Assembly (NCBI GenBank): GCA_023663505.1
Contig: JAMPHH010000030.1
Coordinates: forward strand, 1 to 33,820
Reading direction: 5' to 3'
DNA length: 33,820 nucleotides
Source: Muribaculum sp.
GTDB lineage: Bacteria; Bacillota; Clostridia; Lachnospirales; Lachnospiraceae
Made by a program: the position numbers and the translations under genes. The notes below the pieces were generated by a model. It ran no database searches, had not been told where the DNA came from, and worked only from the letters and a program-made list of their open reading frames with translations. Shown piece after piece: positions 9,311 through 17,081 of this stretch (position 1 is the stretch's first letter; each line of letters begins with the position of its first letter).

Positions 9311-9652
9311 ATGAGGAGAGGCGATGTGTATTATGCAGATTTGAGACCGGTTGTCGGTTCGGAGCAGGGGGGAATCCGCCCCGTGCTGATCATTCAGAAT
9401 GACGTGGGGAACCGTCACAGTCCAACGGTCATCTGCGCTGCGATTACCTCAAAGATGAACAAGGCGAAGCTGCCGACGCATATTGAGCTTCGGGCGGATA
9501 TGTATGATATGGATAAGGATTCGGTGGTGCTTTTGGAGCAGCTGCGCACCATAGACAAAAAGCGTTTGAAGGATAAGGTATGCCATTTGGACGGCGAGAT
9601 TATGAATAAGGTAAATCATGCGTTGATGATCAGTCTGGAGCTCAATACATAA
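9311..9652 (+). CDS. mazF: MazF/PemK-family endoribonuclease toxin (EndoA-like)
   Basis: A 113-residue toxin fold. It begins MRRGDVYYADLRPVVGSEQGGIRPVLIIQND and has AAITSKMNKAKLPTHIEL, the SVVLLEQLRTIDKKRL segment and a C-terminal helix. Arg in GIRPV and Thr in AAITS are the family's catalytic region. It most resembles Bacillus EndoA, which cuts mRNA at U-rich sites. GGAGGG stands directly before the ATG. The usual antitoxin gene between alr and mazF is missing: the 83-base gap holds only a 14-codon ORF (9248-9292) with no ribosome site. The antitoxin must therefore lie elsewhere or be dispensable. Confidence 0.93.
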   Translation: MRRGDVYYADLRPVVGSEQGGIRPVLIIQNDVGNRHSPTVICAAITSKMNKAKLPTHIELRADMYDMDKDSVVLLEQLRTIDKKRLKDKVCHLDGEIMNKVNHALMISLELNT

Positions 9653-9670
9653 GACAGTGTGTTCCGGTTC

Positions 9671-9700
9671 TTGACGAAAGTATGATTTATGGTATATGAT
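9671..9700 (+). promoter_or_regulatory. Predicted promoter upstream of the CBS-domain membrane protein
   Basis: TTGACG (9671-9676), 18 nt, TATGAT (9695-9700). The dispersed repeat copy B would then lie in the 5' leader of the transcript. Confidence 0.5.
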
Positions 9701-9726
9701 AATGCCTGTAGTCCAAGGTCAATAGC

Positions 9727-9794
9727 TGACCCTTGCGGCATTCGCCAAATGCTCATGCAAGCATGGCACTTGGCTCATTGCTCGCGGGAATAAA
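9727..9794 (+). repeat. Dispersed intergenic repeat, copy B
   Basis: This is the inverted-orientation partner of copy A (424-492), about 90 percent identical by eye, with one indel. It folds as GCCAA/TTGGC around CATGC/GCATG with a two-base AA loop. No flanking direct repeat longer than about six bases was found here, unlike copy A. Confidence 0.75.
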
Positions 9795-9824
9795 AAACAC
9801 AGGATAAAGGAGAAGATTATTGTT

Positions 9825-11234
9825 ATGGAAGACGCCGGACCGACTGCCAGTATTATTTTTTTTCTGTTGCTGTTGATAGATGTCTTTTTGTACGGCTTTG
9901 GCTCCGCCATTGTAAACCTCAACGAGAAGGAGGTGGAGCGGCGTGCCAAGGAGGAGAAGGATACTAAGAGCGAGCGATTGCTCAAGATCATGGATCGTCC
10001 GGAGCAATATGTCAATATGGTGCAGCTTGTGGCCACCCTGATCAACGTGGTGGCGGGCGCCGTGTACCTGACAATCTGGGTGAGCGGCTTGGGACGGGTT
10101 CTCCAGGGCTTGGCGGAGAGAGAGCTTTTTGCCAAAGGAACCCTCGCGGGGTTTCCCGTGGGGCTCGTCGCGGGAGTGGTCGGCGTGTTGGCGGCAGTGC
10201 TGCCTGCATTGGGGCTGCTCTACATATTTTTGACCTTCGGCGTGCTCCTGCCTAAGCGGGTGGCGGCGCGGGTTCCGGAGAAATGGGCATATGCGTGTAT
10301 CGGACCCGTTGCGGTGATGATGAAGCTTTTCTCTCCGTTTACGGGACTGGTAAATGTCACGGTTAAGGGGATTCTATTTTTGTTCGGTGTGCGCGGGGAC
10401 GAAAACGAGAGCGATGTCACCGAGGAAGAAATCATCAATATGGTGCAGGAAGGCTTTGAGCAGGGCGTCATCGAGGACAGCGAGGCGGAGATGATATCCA
10501 ATATCTTTGCCTATGGTGACAAGGAGGCGCAGGATATTATGACCCACAGAAGCAATGTGGTGGCGATTGACGGGAGTATGCATCTCAAGGAAGCCATTGA
10601 TTTCATGCTCGGGGGCACGAACAGCCGATATCCCGTCTATGAGGAGAATATCGACCACATCATAGGCGTGCTGCACCTTAAGGACGCTATGCGTTATCAC
10701 AGAGGTGACACATTTGAGGACGGGTGTCTTAAGGATTTGGAGGGGCTTTTGCGGGAGGCGCATTTCGTGCCGCAGACGAAGAAGCTGGACGAGCTCTTTG
10801 AGGAGATGCAATCTCAAAAGCTGCAGATGGTGATCGTGGTGGACGAGTACGGACAGATGGACGGACTTGTGGCGATGGAGGATATCCTTGAGGAGATCGT
10901 GGGCAATATTCTGGACGAATATGACGAGGACACGGAATATATCGAGGATAAGGGAAATGACGAGTATGTCATGGAGGGAAAGACCCCGTTGGAGGATTTG
11001 ACGGAGCGTTTCGGCATCGACTTTGAGGGCGAGGAATTTGAGACCCTCAACGGCTTCATGATCTATCGTCTGGATCATATACCGGAGCCAGGGGAGGAGT
11101 TTAATGTGGACTATCAGGGCTACAATTTCAAGATCTTATCCGTGGAAAATAAAATGATACAGAGCGTTCTCGTGACCAAGCTTTCTGAGGAGGAGACCGA
11201 GGACAAATCCGCTATTGAAGAAATACAAAAATGA
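9825..11234 (+). CDS. CNNM/CorC (HlyC-type) membrane protein with CBS domains
   Basis: A 469-residue protein. The N-terminal DUF21-type transmembrane region has hydrophobic spans at about 8-27, 62-85, 105-140 and 168-185. A CBS pair follows (VTEEEIINMVQEGFEQGVIEDSEAEMI, DIMTHRSNVVAIDG, RYPVYEENIDHIIGVLHLKD, MVIVVDEYGQMDGLVAMEDILEEIVGNILDEYDED). The C-terminal CorC_HlyC domain closes with FNVDYQGYNFKILSVENKMIQSV. The family includes Mg2+ efflux and Co2+ resistance proteins; haemolysin is a historical name. AAAGGAGA precedes the ATG at 9825. The region between the second and third spans is longer and more hydrophobic than usual. It has its own promoter. Confidence 0.9.
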   Translation: MEDAGPTASIIFFLLLLIDVFLYGFGSAIVNLNEKEVERRAKEEKDTKSERLLKIMDRPEQYVNMVQLVATLINVVAGAVYLTIWVSGLGRVLQGLAERELFAKGTLAGFPVGLVAGVVGVLAAVLPALGLLYIFLTFGVLLPKRVAARVPEKWAYACIGPVAVMMKLFSPFTGLVNVTVKGILFLFGVRGDENESDVTEEEIINMVQEGFEQGVIEDSEAEMISNIFAYGDKEAQDIMTHRSNVVAIDGSMHLKEAIDFMLGGTNSRYPVYEENIDHIIGVLHLKDAMRYHRGDTFEDGCLKDLEGLLREAHFVPQTKKLDELFEEMQSQKLQMVIVVDEYGQMDGLVAMEDILEEIVGNILDEYDEDTEYIEDKGNDEYVMEGKTPLEDLTERFGIDFEGEEFETLNGFMIYRLDHIPEPGEEFNVDYQGYNFKILSVENKMIQSVLVTKLSEEETEDKSAIEEIQK

Positions 11235-11243
11235 TGATATGAT
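11215..11243 (+). promoter_or_regulatory. Predicted promoter of the YebC-family gene
   Basis: TTGAAG (11215-11220), 17 nt, TATGAT (11238-11243). It overlaps the last codons of the preceding gene. Confidence 0.45.
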
Positions 11244-11285
11244 ATAAAATGTGTTTTAAGACAAGGAAGATAAAGGAGATTAAAG

Positions 11286-12014
11286 ATGTCAGGACATTCT
11301 AAATTTGCAAACATTAAGCATAAAAAGGAGAAAAACGACGCCGCAAAGGGTAAGATTTTCACAATCATCGGGCGTGAGATTGCCGTTGCCGTGAAGGAGG
11401 GGGGACCCGACCCCAACAATAATTTTAAGCTGGCGACCGTAATCGCGAAGGCAAAGGCGAACAATATGCCCAATGACACCATTGAGCGCGGAATCAAGAA
11501 GGCGGCGGGTGACGTGGGCAATGTAAACTATGAGTATGCCACCTATGAGGGGTACGGTCCCAACGGTATCGCGATCATTGTGGACACGCTGACGGACAAC
11601 AAGAACCGCACCGCGGCAAACGTCAGAAGCGCGTTCACCAAGGGACAGGGCAGTATCGGCACTCCCGGCTGCGTGTCCTTCATGTTTGACAAGAAGGGGC
11701 AGATCATCATAGACAAAGAGGAATGCGACATGGAGGCGGACGATCTGATGATGACGGCTCTGGACGCGGGGGCTGAGGATTTCTCCGAGGAGGACGACAG
11801 CTATGAGGTGATCACTGACCCTGATTCCTTCGAGGGAGTCAGGACGGCTCTGGAGGAGGCGGGGATTCCCATGCTGAGCGCGGAGGTGACTATGCTTCCG
11901 CAGAACTATGTGGAGCTTACGGACGAGACGGCGATCAAGAATCTGCAGAGAACCTTGGATTTGCTTGAGGACGACGATGACGTTCAGGCGGTGTACCACA
12001 ACTGGGACGAGTAG
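11286..12014 (+). CDS. YebC/PmpR-family regulatory protein
   Basis: A 242-residue protein starting MSGHSKFANIKHKKEKNDAAKGKIFTIIGREI, the hallmark N-terminus of the family. It continues with GGPDPNNNFKLATVIAKAKANNMPNDTIERGIKKA, VDTLTDNKNRTAANVRSAFTKGQGSIGTPGCVSFMF and a C-terminal NLQRTLDLLEDDDDVQAVYHN. Members bind DNA and regulate transcription; recent work on the family also shows a translation-factor role at proline stretches. Length is standard. AAGGAG stands 7 nt before the ATG. It is followed after 100 nt by the methionine-pathway gene, with no clear terminator between. Confidence 0.95.
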   Translation: MSGHSKFANIKHKKEKNDAAKGKIFTIIGREIAVAVKEGGPDPNNNFKLATVIAKAKANNMPNDTIERGIKKAAGDVGNVNYEYATYEGYGPNGIAIIVDTLTDNKNRTAANVRSAFTKGQGSIGTPGCVSFMFDKKGQIIIDKEECDMEADDLMMTALDAGAEDFSEEDDSYEVITDPDSFEGVRTALEEAGIPMLSAEVTMLPQNYVELTDETAIKNLQRTLDLLEDDDDVQAVYHNWDE

Positions 12015-12114
12015 AGTCGGGAAGAAGCAGGGAACAAGCAAGGAACAGGGCTTGCACGGTGACGGACTAAAGAAGATGACATACAGGTGAAAATAGACGC
12101 GGGAGGGATTGAGC

Positions 12115-13410
12115 ATGGCACAGGATTCCGTTCAGAATCAATACAAGAAGGAGACAATCTGCATACAGTCGGGCTGGAAGCCCGTAAACGGGCAGCCAAG
12201 AGTGCTGCCGATCGTACAGAGCACCACTTTTAAATATGACACCTCCGAGCAGATGGGACGGCTTTTTGATCTGGAGGACAGCGGATATTTTTACACCAGA
12301 CTGCAGAATCCCACCAACGATTTCGTGGCGCAGAAGATCTGCGAGCTCGAGGGCGGAGTGGCTGCAATGCTCACAAGCTCCGGACAGGCGGCAAACTATT
12401 ATGCCGTGTTCAACATCTGCGAGACGGGAGATCATGTGGTGATGTCCTCCACGGTCTACGGCGGCACCTTTAACCTGCTGACCGTGACCATGAAGAAAAT
12501 GGGAATTGAGACCACGGTGGTGGATCCTGACGCATCCGAGGAGGAGCTTGCCAAGGCTTTTAGGGACAATACCAAATGCGTGTTGGCGGAAACCATAGCC
12601 AATCCCGCCTTGGTGGTGCTTGATATTGAGAAATTTGCACGCTTGGCGCACAACCATGGCGTACCCCTGATCGTGGACAATACCTTTGCTACCCCGATAA
12701 ACTGCAATCCCTTTGAATGGGGGGCGGATATCATCACCCATTCCACCACCAAATACATGGACGGACATGCGATGTGCGTGGGCGGAGCTATCGTGGATTC
12801 GGGCAATTTTGACTGGGAGCAGTATGGCGACAAGTTTCATGGCTTGACGACTCCTGACGAGTCTTATCACGGGATCACCTACACCAAGAAATTCGGCAAG
12901 GCGGCTTATATCACAAAGGCGACCTCGCAGCTGATGAGGGATCTTGGCTCTATCCAGTCGCCCCAGAATGCCTTTTTGCTGAATGTAGGTCTGGAGACGC
13001 TGCCGCTGCGCATGGAGAGACATTGTGCCAACGCTCAGGCTGTGGCGGAATTTCTGGAGGGGCATGAATCGGTGGCATGGGTCAATTATCCCGGCTTGAA
13101 AAGCAATAAATATTACGGACTGGCACAGAAATATATGCCCAAGGGGAGTTGTGGCGTGATCTCCTTCGGGCTTAAGGGCGGAAGACAGGCGGCGGAGAAA
13201 ATGATGGACAGACTACAGCTTGCGGCGATCGTCACCCATGTGGCGGATGCGAGAACCTGTGTGCTTCACCCTGCAAGCCACACCCATCGTCAAATGAATG
13301 ACGAACAGCTCAGAGAGGCGGGCGTTGCGCCTGATTTGATTCGTCTGTCGGTAGGGATTGAGCATATAGATGATATAATTGCAGATTTAAAGCATGCCAT
13401 TGAGGGCTGA
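12115..13410 (+). CDS. metY: O-acetylhomoserine sulfhydrylase / Cys-Met metabolism PLP enzyme
   Basis: A 431-residue fold type I PLP enzyme, probably making homocysteine from O-acetylhomoserine and sulfide. Motifs are PIVQSTTFKYDT, YFYTRLQNPTNDFVAQKICELEGG, TSSGQAANYYAVFNICETGDHVV, TVYGGTFNLL, AETIANPALVVLDI, VPLIVDNTFATP and the PLP-lysine site HSTTKYMDGH (Lys213). The tail has VTHVADARTCVLHPASHTHRQM and IRLSVGIEHIDDIIADL. GGGAGGGA at 12101-12108 favours ATG 12115 over the TTG at 12109. The choice between sulfhydrylase and gamma-lyase or synthase is by resemblance only. No S-box leader is seen in the 100-base upstream gap. Confidence 0.9.
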   Translation: MAQDSVQNQYKKETICIQSGWKPVNGQPRVLPIVQSTTFKYDTSEQMGRLFDLEDSGYFYTRLQNPTNDFVAQKICELEGGVAAMLTSSGQAANYYAVFNICETGDHVVMSSTVYGGTFNLLTVTMKKMGIETTVVDPDASEEELAKAFRDNTKCVLAETIANPALVVLDIEKFARLAHNHGVPLIVDNTFATPINCNPFEWGADIITHSTTKYMDGHAMCVGGAIVDSGNFDWEQYGDKFHGLTTPDESYHGITYTKKFGKAAYITKATSQLMRDLGSIQSPQNAFLLNVGLETLPLRMERHCANAQAVAEFLEGHESVAWVNYPGLKSNKYYGLAQKYMPKGSCGVISFGLKGGRQAAEKMMDRLQLAAIVTHVADARTCVLHPASHTHRQMNDEQLREAGVAPDLIRLSVGIEHIDDIIADLKHAIEG

Positions 13411-13446
13411 GTAAAGGGCTGCGGAAGCGGCAGAATGTGAGGAAAT

Positions 13447-14403
13447 ATGGATAGGCTTGCGATTGTGGTTCCCTGTTACAATGAGGAGGAAGTGTTAAAG
13501 ATTGCGTCCAAGGCTTTGCGGGAGGTGTTAAGCGACCTTGTGCGCAAGGGAAAGATAGGACATGACAGCTTTATTCTGTTCGTGAATGACGGCAGCAAGG
13601 ATCGCACATGGGAGTTGATAGAGGAAGAACATCGGACATATCCAAGGCAGGTGTTTGGCTTGAAGCTCGCGGGCAACGTGGGGCATCAGTTCGCGCTGAC
13701 TGCGGGTTTGCTCACCGCCAAGGATATGAGCGACGTGACTGTCTCCATTGATGCGGATCTGCAGGACGACGTGGCGGTTATCGAGGAGATGATCGACAAG
13801 TTCCACGCGGGGAATGACATTGTGTATGGCGTCCGCAAGGAGCGCAAGACAGATACCTTTTTTAAGCGAACCACCGCTCAGGGCTTTTATAAGGTGATGG
13901 AGCTTATGGGGGTCAAGACGGTCTATAATCATGCGGATTTCAGACTTATGAGCAAGCGCGCCGTGGAACATTTTTCGCAATTTAAGGAGACAAATCTTTT
14001 CCTGAGGGGCATGATGCCCCTGATCGGATATCAGACAGACTGCGTCTATTATGACCGCAAGGAGCGCGTGGCGGGGGAATCCAAATATCCCTTGAAAAAG
14101 ATGCTCGCGCTTGCGTTTGACGGTATTTCTTCCTTTAGCGTGAAGCCTATCAGCATGATTTTCGGACTGGGAATGGTGATTATTTTTATCTGTGTTTTGG
14201 CGGCGATTTATGCTCTGATTTCGTATTTTACGGGACATGTGGTGCAGGGCTGGACATCATTGATTCTGTCTATCTGGTTTCTGGGGGGCGTGCAGCTCCT
14301 TGCAATCGGATTGGTGGGACAGTATATTGGCAAGATTTATATCGAGGTGAAGCAGCGTCCCCGTTATAATATTGAAAAGGTTTTAACTGATGAAGAAAAA
14401 TAA
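13447..14403 (+). CDS. GT2 family membrane-anchored glycosyltransferase (GtrB/DPM-like)
   Basis: A 318-residue protein with an N-terminal GT-A domain: IVVPCYNEEEVLKIA, FVNDGSKDRTWELIEE, LAGNVGHQFALTAGL and the metal-binding SIDADLQDD. Later comes NHADFRLMSKRAVEHF and KERVAGESKYPLKKM. Two C-terminal membrane spans follow (about 236-260 and 270-295). This layout is that of polyprenyl-phosphate sugar transferases, which load glucose or a similar sugar onto undecaprenyl phosphate at the inner leaflet. The next gene encodes a polytopic membrane protein and starts 14 nt before this stop, so the two are probably partners. Confidence 0.9.
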   Translation: MDRLAIVVPCYNEEEVLKIASKALREVLSDLVRKGKIGHDSFILFVNDGSKDRTWELIEEEHRTYPRQVFGLKLAGNVGHQFALTAGLLTAKDMSDVTVSIDADLQDDVAVIEEMIDKFHAGNDIVYGVRKERKTDTFFKRTTAQGFYKVMELMGVKTVYNHADFRLMSKRAVEHFSQFKETNLFLRGMMPLIGYQTDCVYYDRKERVAGESKYPLKKMLALAFDGISSFSVKPISMIFGLGMVIIFICVLAAIYALISYFTGHVVQGWTSLILSIWFLGGVQLLAIGLVGQYIGKIYIEVKQRPRYNIEKVLTDEEK

Positions 14404-15940
14404 TATTCCCCAAATCTTGATATGGGGCTGCTACGCCTTAACATCAGGGGCAAGTCTGCTTATGACGGCGATGGCGGTCAGCAGGACATCGGGATTTAGT
14501 CCGCTTGCGGGCATTGTCGCGGGAATCGTCATATTGGCGGCGATGGGGTTTGCGATTCGCGCGCTGCAGGGCGCCGCGGATAGAAGGCGATGGAGGCGTC
14601 TCCCGATACCGGACGGGCGAAAGCGCTTGCTTTGGCTGACGATAGAGGGGCTGTTGTTGGTGGTGGCGTTGATTGGAATGATCGCCCTGCGCATGGCGGC
14701 TCCGTGGGACGTGACACAGGAGTCGGCGTTTGAGTTGGCGGAGGTGACACAGGGGGATTTTACACTTGAGATGTATCACAGAGGCTGTGAATTGTATCTG
14801 TATCTGTTGCATGGATTCTTGGTGTTTCTGGGCAACAAGGCGGTGGCGGCGGTGTTACTGCAGATGCTTCTCTTGGTGGGGGCGGCTTTAAGTCTGTATT
14901 TTGGCATTCGCAGACTTTCGGGGGCGGTGGCGGCGCTCACTGTTATAGGTTTCCTTGGCTTTGCGCCGTTTATGGTCAACGAGACGAGAAAGCTATTACC
15001 CCTTTTGATGTTTTTGATATTTTACGGATTGGCGGTGGGCGGGATCGCGTCGCTTCCGGAGCGTATGAGAGGGCTGTATAAAATATACGACAGGGTCTTT
15101 GCGGTGCTGTATTATATCTATGTGGGGCTTCTCATAGGCTTTTGCTTTTATCTGGACGCGGTGGGAATCACGCTTTTGATATTCCTGACAGGGGTGATCT
15201 GCTGCGGCAGGCGGGAGACGGAGAACGCAGCGGGGAGGCTTAAGGAACCGGAGGGAATCGTTTCTCCTGAGGAATATCTGGAAGCTATGGAGCAGGAGTC
15301 GGTTATCTTGGGGAGCGAGGTCTTTGTGTTTGTATGCTGCCTGCTCTCGGCGGTATTGGGATATGTGGGGGCGCACGGTATCCGAAGCATAGGGGGAGAA
15401 TCCGTGGCTGCTTCTATCCGTGGACAGCTTGAGCTCTATATGTCGGGGGCTTTAAGGATTCCGACGGTTGTGGAGTCAAGGGCGGCGTTCTGGGACGTTC
15501 TGCTCTTGGCGGCGCTGATGTCACTGGGGGCGTTTGGGTTTTGGTATAGCGGGAGACTTCGGGACAAGGCTATGTGGATGTTTGCCGCCGTGCTTCTGGC
15601 GGGAATGCAGTGTATGGGTATGACCAGTGAGACATATTCCGACGGCTTTGCCGTTTTGTATTTATTTTGTGCGGCAATGGCGGGCTGCAGTCTGACAGAC
15701 TTGTTGGTGGTACGGAAGACACCCGAGGAGACGGGAGAGACGGAAGGTATGGATATTATGGATATTGATGCACAGGACAATCTGAAGCTGTCGGGGCAGG
15801 TAAATGACAGCAGTGTCAGTAATGAGGCCGCCCCCGTGATAAATTATATTGAGAACCCACTGCCCTTGCCGAAGAAGCACAAGCCGAGGGTGTTGGATTA
15901 CGATTATGAGGTGGCGGAGGACGATGACTTTGACATCTAA
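14390..15940 (+). CDS. Polytopic membrane protein, possible GT-C-type partner of the upstream glycosyltransferase
   Basis: A 516-residue protein with about 11-13 hydrophobic spans (for example LLWLTIEGLLLVVALIGMIAL, AVAAVLLQMLLLVGAALSLYF and LLPLLMFLIFYGLAVGGI). A soluble stretch lies after the second span (WDVTQESAFELAEVTQGDF). The C-terminal tail is soluble, acidic and Pro-rich, ending YDYEVAEDDDFDI. It overlaps the GT2 gene by 14 nt. Lipid-linked sugar made by a GtrB-like enzyme is normally used by a multi-span GT-C transferase, which would fit, and WDVTQESAFELA may hold the first-loop acidic residue such enzymes use. No family is recognised with certainty. Confidence 0.65.
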   Translation: MKKNNIPQILIWGCYALTSGASLLMTAMAVSRTSGFSPLAGIVAGIVILAAMGFAIRALQGAADRRRWRRLPIPDGRKRLLWLTIEGLLLVVALIGMIALRMAAPWDVTQESAFELAEVTQGDFTLEMYHRGCELYLYLLHGFLVFLGNKAVAAVLLQMLLLVGAALSLYFGIRRLSGAVAALTVIGFLGFAPFMVNETRKLLPLLMFLIFYGLAVGGIASLPERMRGLYKIYDRVFAVLYYIYVGLLIGFCFYLDAVGITLLIFLTGVICCGRRETENAAGRLKEPEGIVSPEEYLEAMEQESVILGSEVFVFVCCLLSAVLGYVGAHGIRSIGGESVAASIRGQLELYMSGALRIPTVVESRAAFWDVLLLAALMSLGAFGFWYSGRLRDKAMWMFAAVLLAGMQCMGMTSETYSDGFAVLYLFCAAMAGCSLTDLLVVRKTPEETGETEGMDIMDIDAQDNLKLSGQVNDSSVSNEAAPVINYIENPLPLPKKHKPRVLDYDYEVAEDDDFDI

Positions 15941-16021
15941 AAGATCCCGGCAGAACAGTTAGAAGAATTTAATGCACATATTATTGGGAAAATAGATGTG
16001 ATAGGGGAGTTTTATGAATAA
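15941..16021 (+). pseudogene. Orphan C-terminal gene remnant
   Basis: Directly after the membrane-protein stop, 26 in-frame codons read KIPAEQLEEFNAHIIGKIDV and then IGEFYE before a TAA. Composition is plainly protein-like, but there is no start codon or ribosome site. It resembles the C-terminal end of some unknown small protein whose front is lost. Readthrough of the TAA at 15938-15940 would append it to the membrane protein, but nothing argues for that. Confidence 0.45.
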
Positions 16022-16056
16022 TTTTTTCACGGGAAGCAATACTGTGAATGAGAAGG

Positions 16057-16088
16057 GACTGTGTAGGTAAAAAGACACAGTCTTTTTT
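16057..16088 (+). terminator. Rho-independent terminator before the ClpP-family gene
   Basis: Perfect 8-bp stem GACTGTGT/ACACAGTC (16057-16064 and 16075-16082) followed by six T. It stands 15 nt before the next ATG, so it either ends the upstream operon or acts as an attenuator in the leader of the ClpP-like gene. Confidence 0.75.
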
Positions 16089-16103
16089 ATAGGAGGATTG
16101 GAT

Positions 16104-16835
16104 ATGGCAGGGAATCAGCAGAGCGGACGTAACATGAAGAATCAGGATAATCAAAACGAGCAGGACGCCAAGCAGCAAAAGGAGGAGCATCAGGACGAGC
16201 GGATTGAGAAGCTTGGGCAGGTGACTCTCGGGGACAATGAGGAGCATCAGGAAATACATCTTTTGTCGATTATTGGCGAGATAGAGGGGCATGATAATCT
16301 GGCGAATAACGCCAAGACCACGAAGTATGAGCATGTGCTGCCTCAGCTTGCGGCGATTGAGGACAGCAAGGATATCCAAGGAGTGTTGGTGATTCTAAAC
16401 ACCATGGGCGGGGACGTGGAGGCAGGGCTTGCAATTGCGGAGATGCTTGCTTCCCTGAGCAAGCCCACGGTGTCACTGGTGTTGGGAGGCGGTCATTCTA
16501 TCGGCGTGCCCATTGCGGTGAGCACGGACTATTCCTTTATCGTGCCTACGGGGACTATGGTGATTCACCCTGTGCGCATGAACGGAATGGTGATTGGAGT
16601 GCCGCAGACCTTTGACTATTTTAAATTGATTCAGGATAGAATCACGGGTTTTGTGTGCCGCCATTGTAAGATTGACAGGAACCGACTGGAGGAGTTGATG
16701 ATGGAGACAGGCGTGCTGACCAAGGACGTCGGGACGATTCTGGTGGGCGAGGAAGCCGTGAAATACGGGATTATTGACGAGGTTGGCGGGATTGATAAAG
16801 CGATTGCGAAGTTGCATGAGTTGATTGGAAACTGA
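16104..16835 (+). CDS. ClpP-family serine protease, TepA-like
   Basis: A 243-residue protein of the ClpP/crotonase fold. It has GVLVILNTMGGDVEAGLAIAEMLA, the nucleophile Ser132 in LGGGHSIGVPIA, His155 in GTMVIHPVR, and the late acidic residue in LTKDVGTILVGEEAVKYGIIDEVGG. The first 40 residues are Gln/Asn/Glu-rich and disordered, without a signal peptide, so it is probably cytoplasmic. ATG 16104 is 7 nt after AGGAGG; the TTG at 16098 is too close. In Bacillus the homologue TepA lies directly before spoIIIE. Here ftsK follows only after a 3.8-kb AT-rich insertion. Confidence 0.88.
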   Translation: MAGNQQSGRNMKNQDNQNEQDAKQQKEEHQDERIEKLGQVTLGDNEEHQEIHLLSIIGEIEGHDNLANNAKTTKYEHVLPQLAAIEDSKDIQGVLVILNTMGGDVEAGLAIAEMLASLSKPTVSLVLGGGHSIGVPIAVSTDYSFIVPTGTMVIHPVRMNGMVIGVPQTFDYFKLIQDRITGFVCRHCKIDRNRLEELMMETGVLTKDVGTILVGEEAVKYGIIDEVGGIDKAIAKLHELIGN

Positions 16836-16866
16836 TCTATTTTTGTCCATTTTCGTGGCGGCTATG

Positions 16867-16905
16867 GCGAATGTCATTTCAAGTCTTATATTGTATGGCA
16901 TTCGC
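16867..16905. repeat. Imperfect inverted repeat after the ClpP-family gene
   Basis: GCGAATGTCAT (16867-16877) faces ATGGCATTCGC (16895-16905) with one mismatch and a 17-nt loop. The 246-base gap 16836-17081 otherwise holds only the promoter of the next gene. The stem could be a 3' end structure; no T run follows. Confidence 0.45.
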
Positions 16906-16986
16906 AAAGGGTTAGGTCGCCTACATAAAACTGGGAGGTTTTTGCAGGCTTCGGTGGAGGTTGGAAGAAATTTAATGCGAATTTTA

Positions 16987-17015
16987 TTGTAAACATGAGC
17001 ATTTTTCTGTATAAT
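16987..17015 (+). promoter_or_regulatory. Predicted promoter of the Rpn-like gene
   Basis: TTGTAA (16987-16992), 17 nt, perfect TATAAT (17010-17015). Transcription would begin near 17022, which rules out the upstream start at 16995. Confidence 0.55.
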
Positions 17016-17081
17016 CAGAGTGTGGCAGGAGTAATCTACACTACCTTCTGTCACAGATTTCAGGAAAACGAGGTGATAAGC

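Noticed and set aside
12015..12114. S-box or other riboswitch before the methionine-pathway gene
   Set aside because: The gap is only 100 nt and shows no SAM-aptamer pattern or terminator.
16014..16070. An 18-codon ORF after the membrane protein
   Set aside because: Although an AGGGGAG lies before it, the ORF runs into the terminator stem and has no protein-like features.
16995..17081. Upstream start for the Rpn-like protein
   Set aside because: It lies before the predicted TATAAT, and the added residues are not family-like; GTG 17082 has a good ribosome site.
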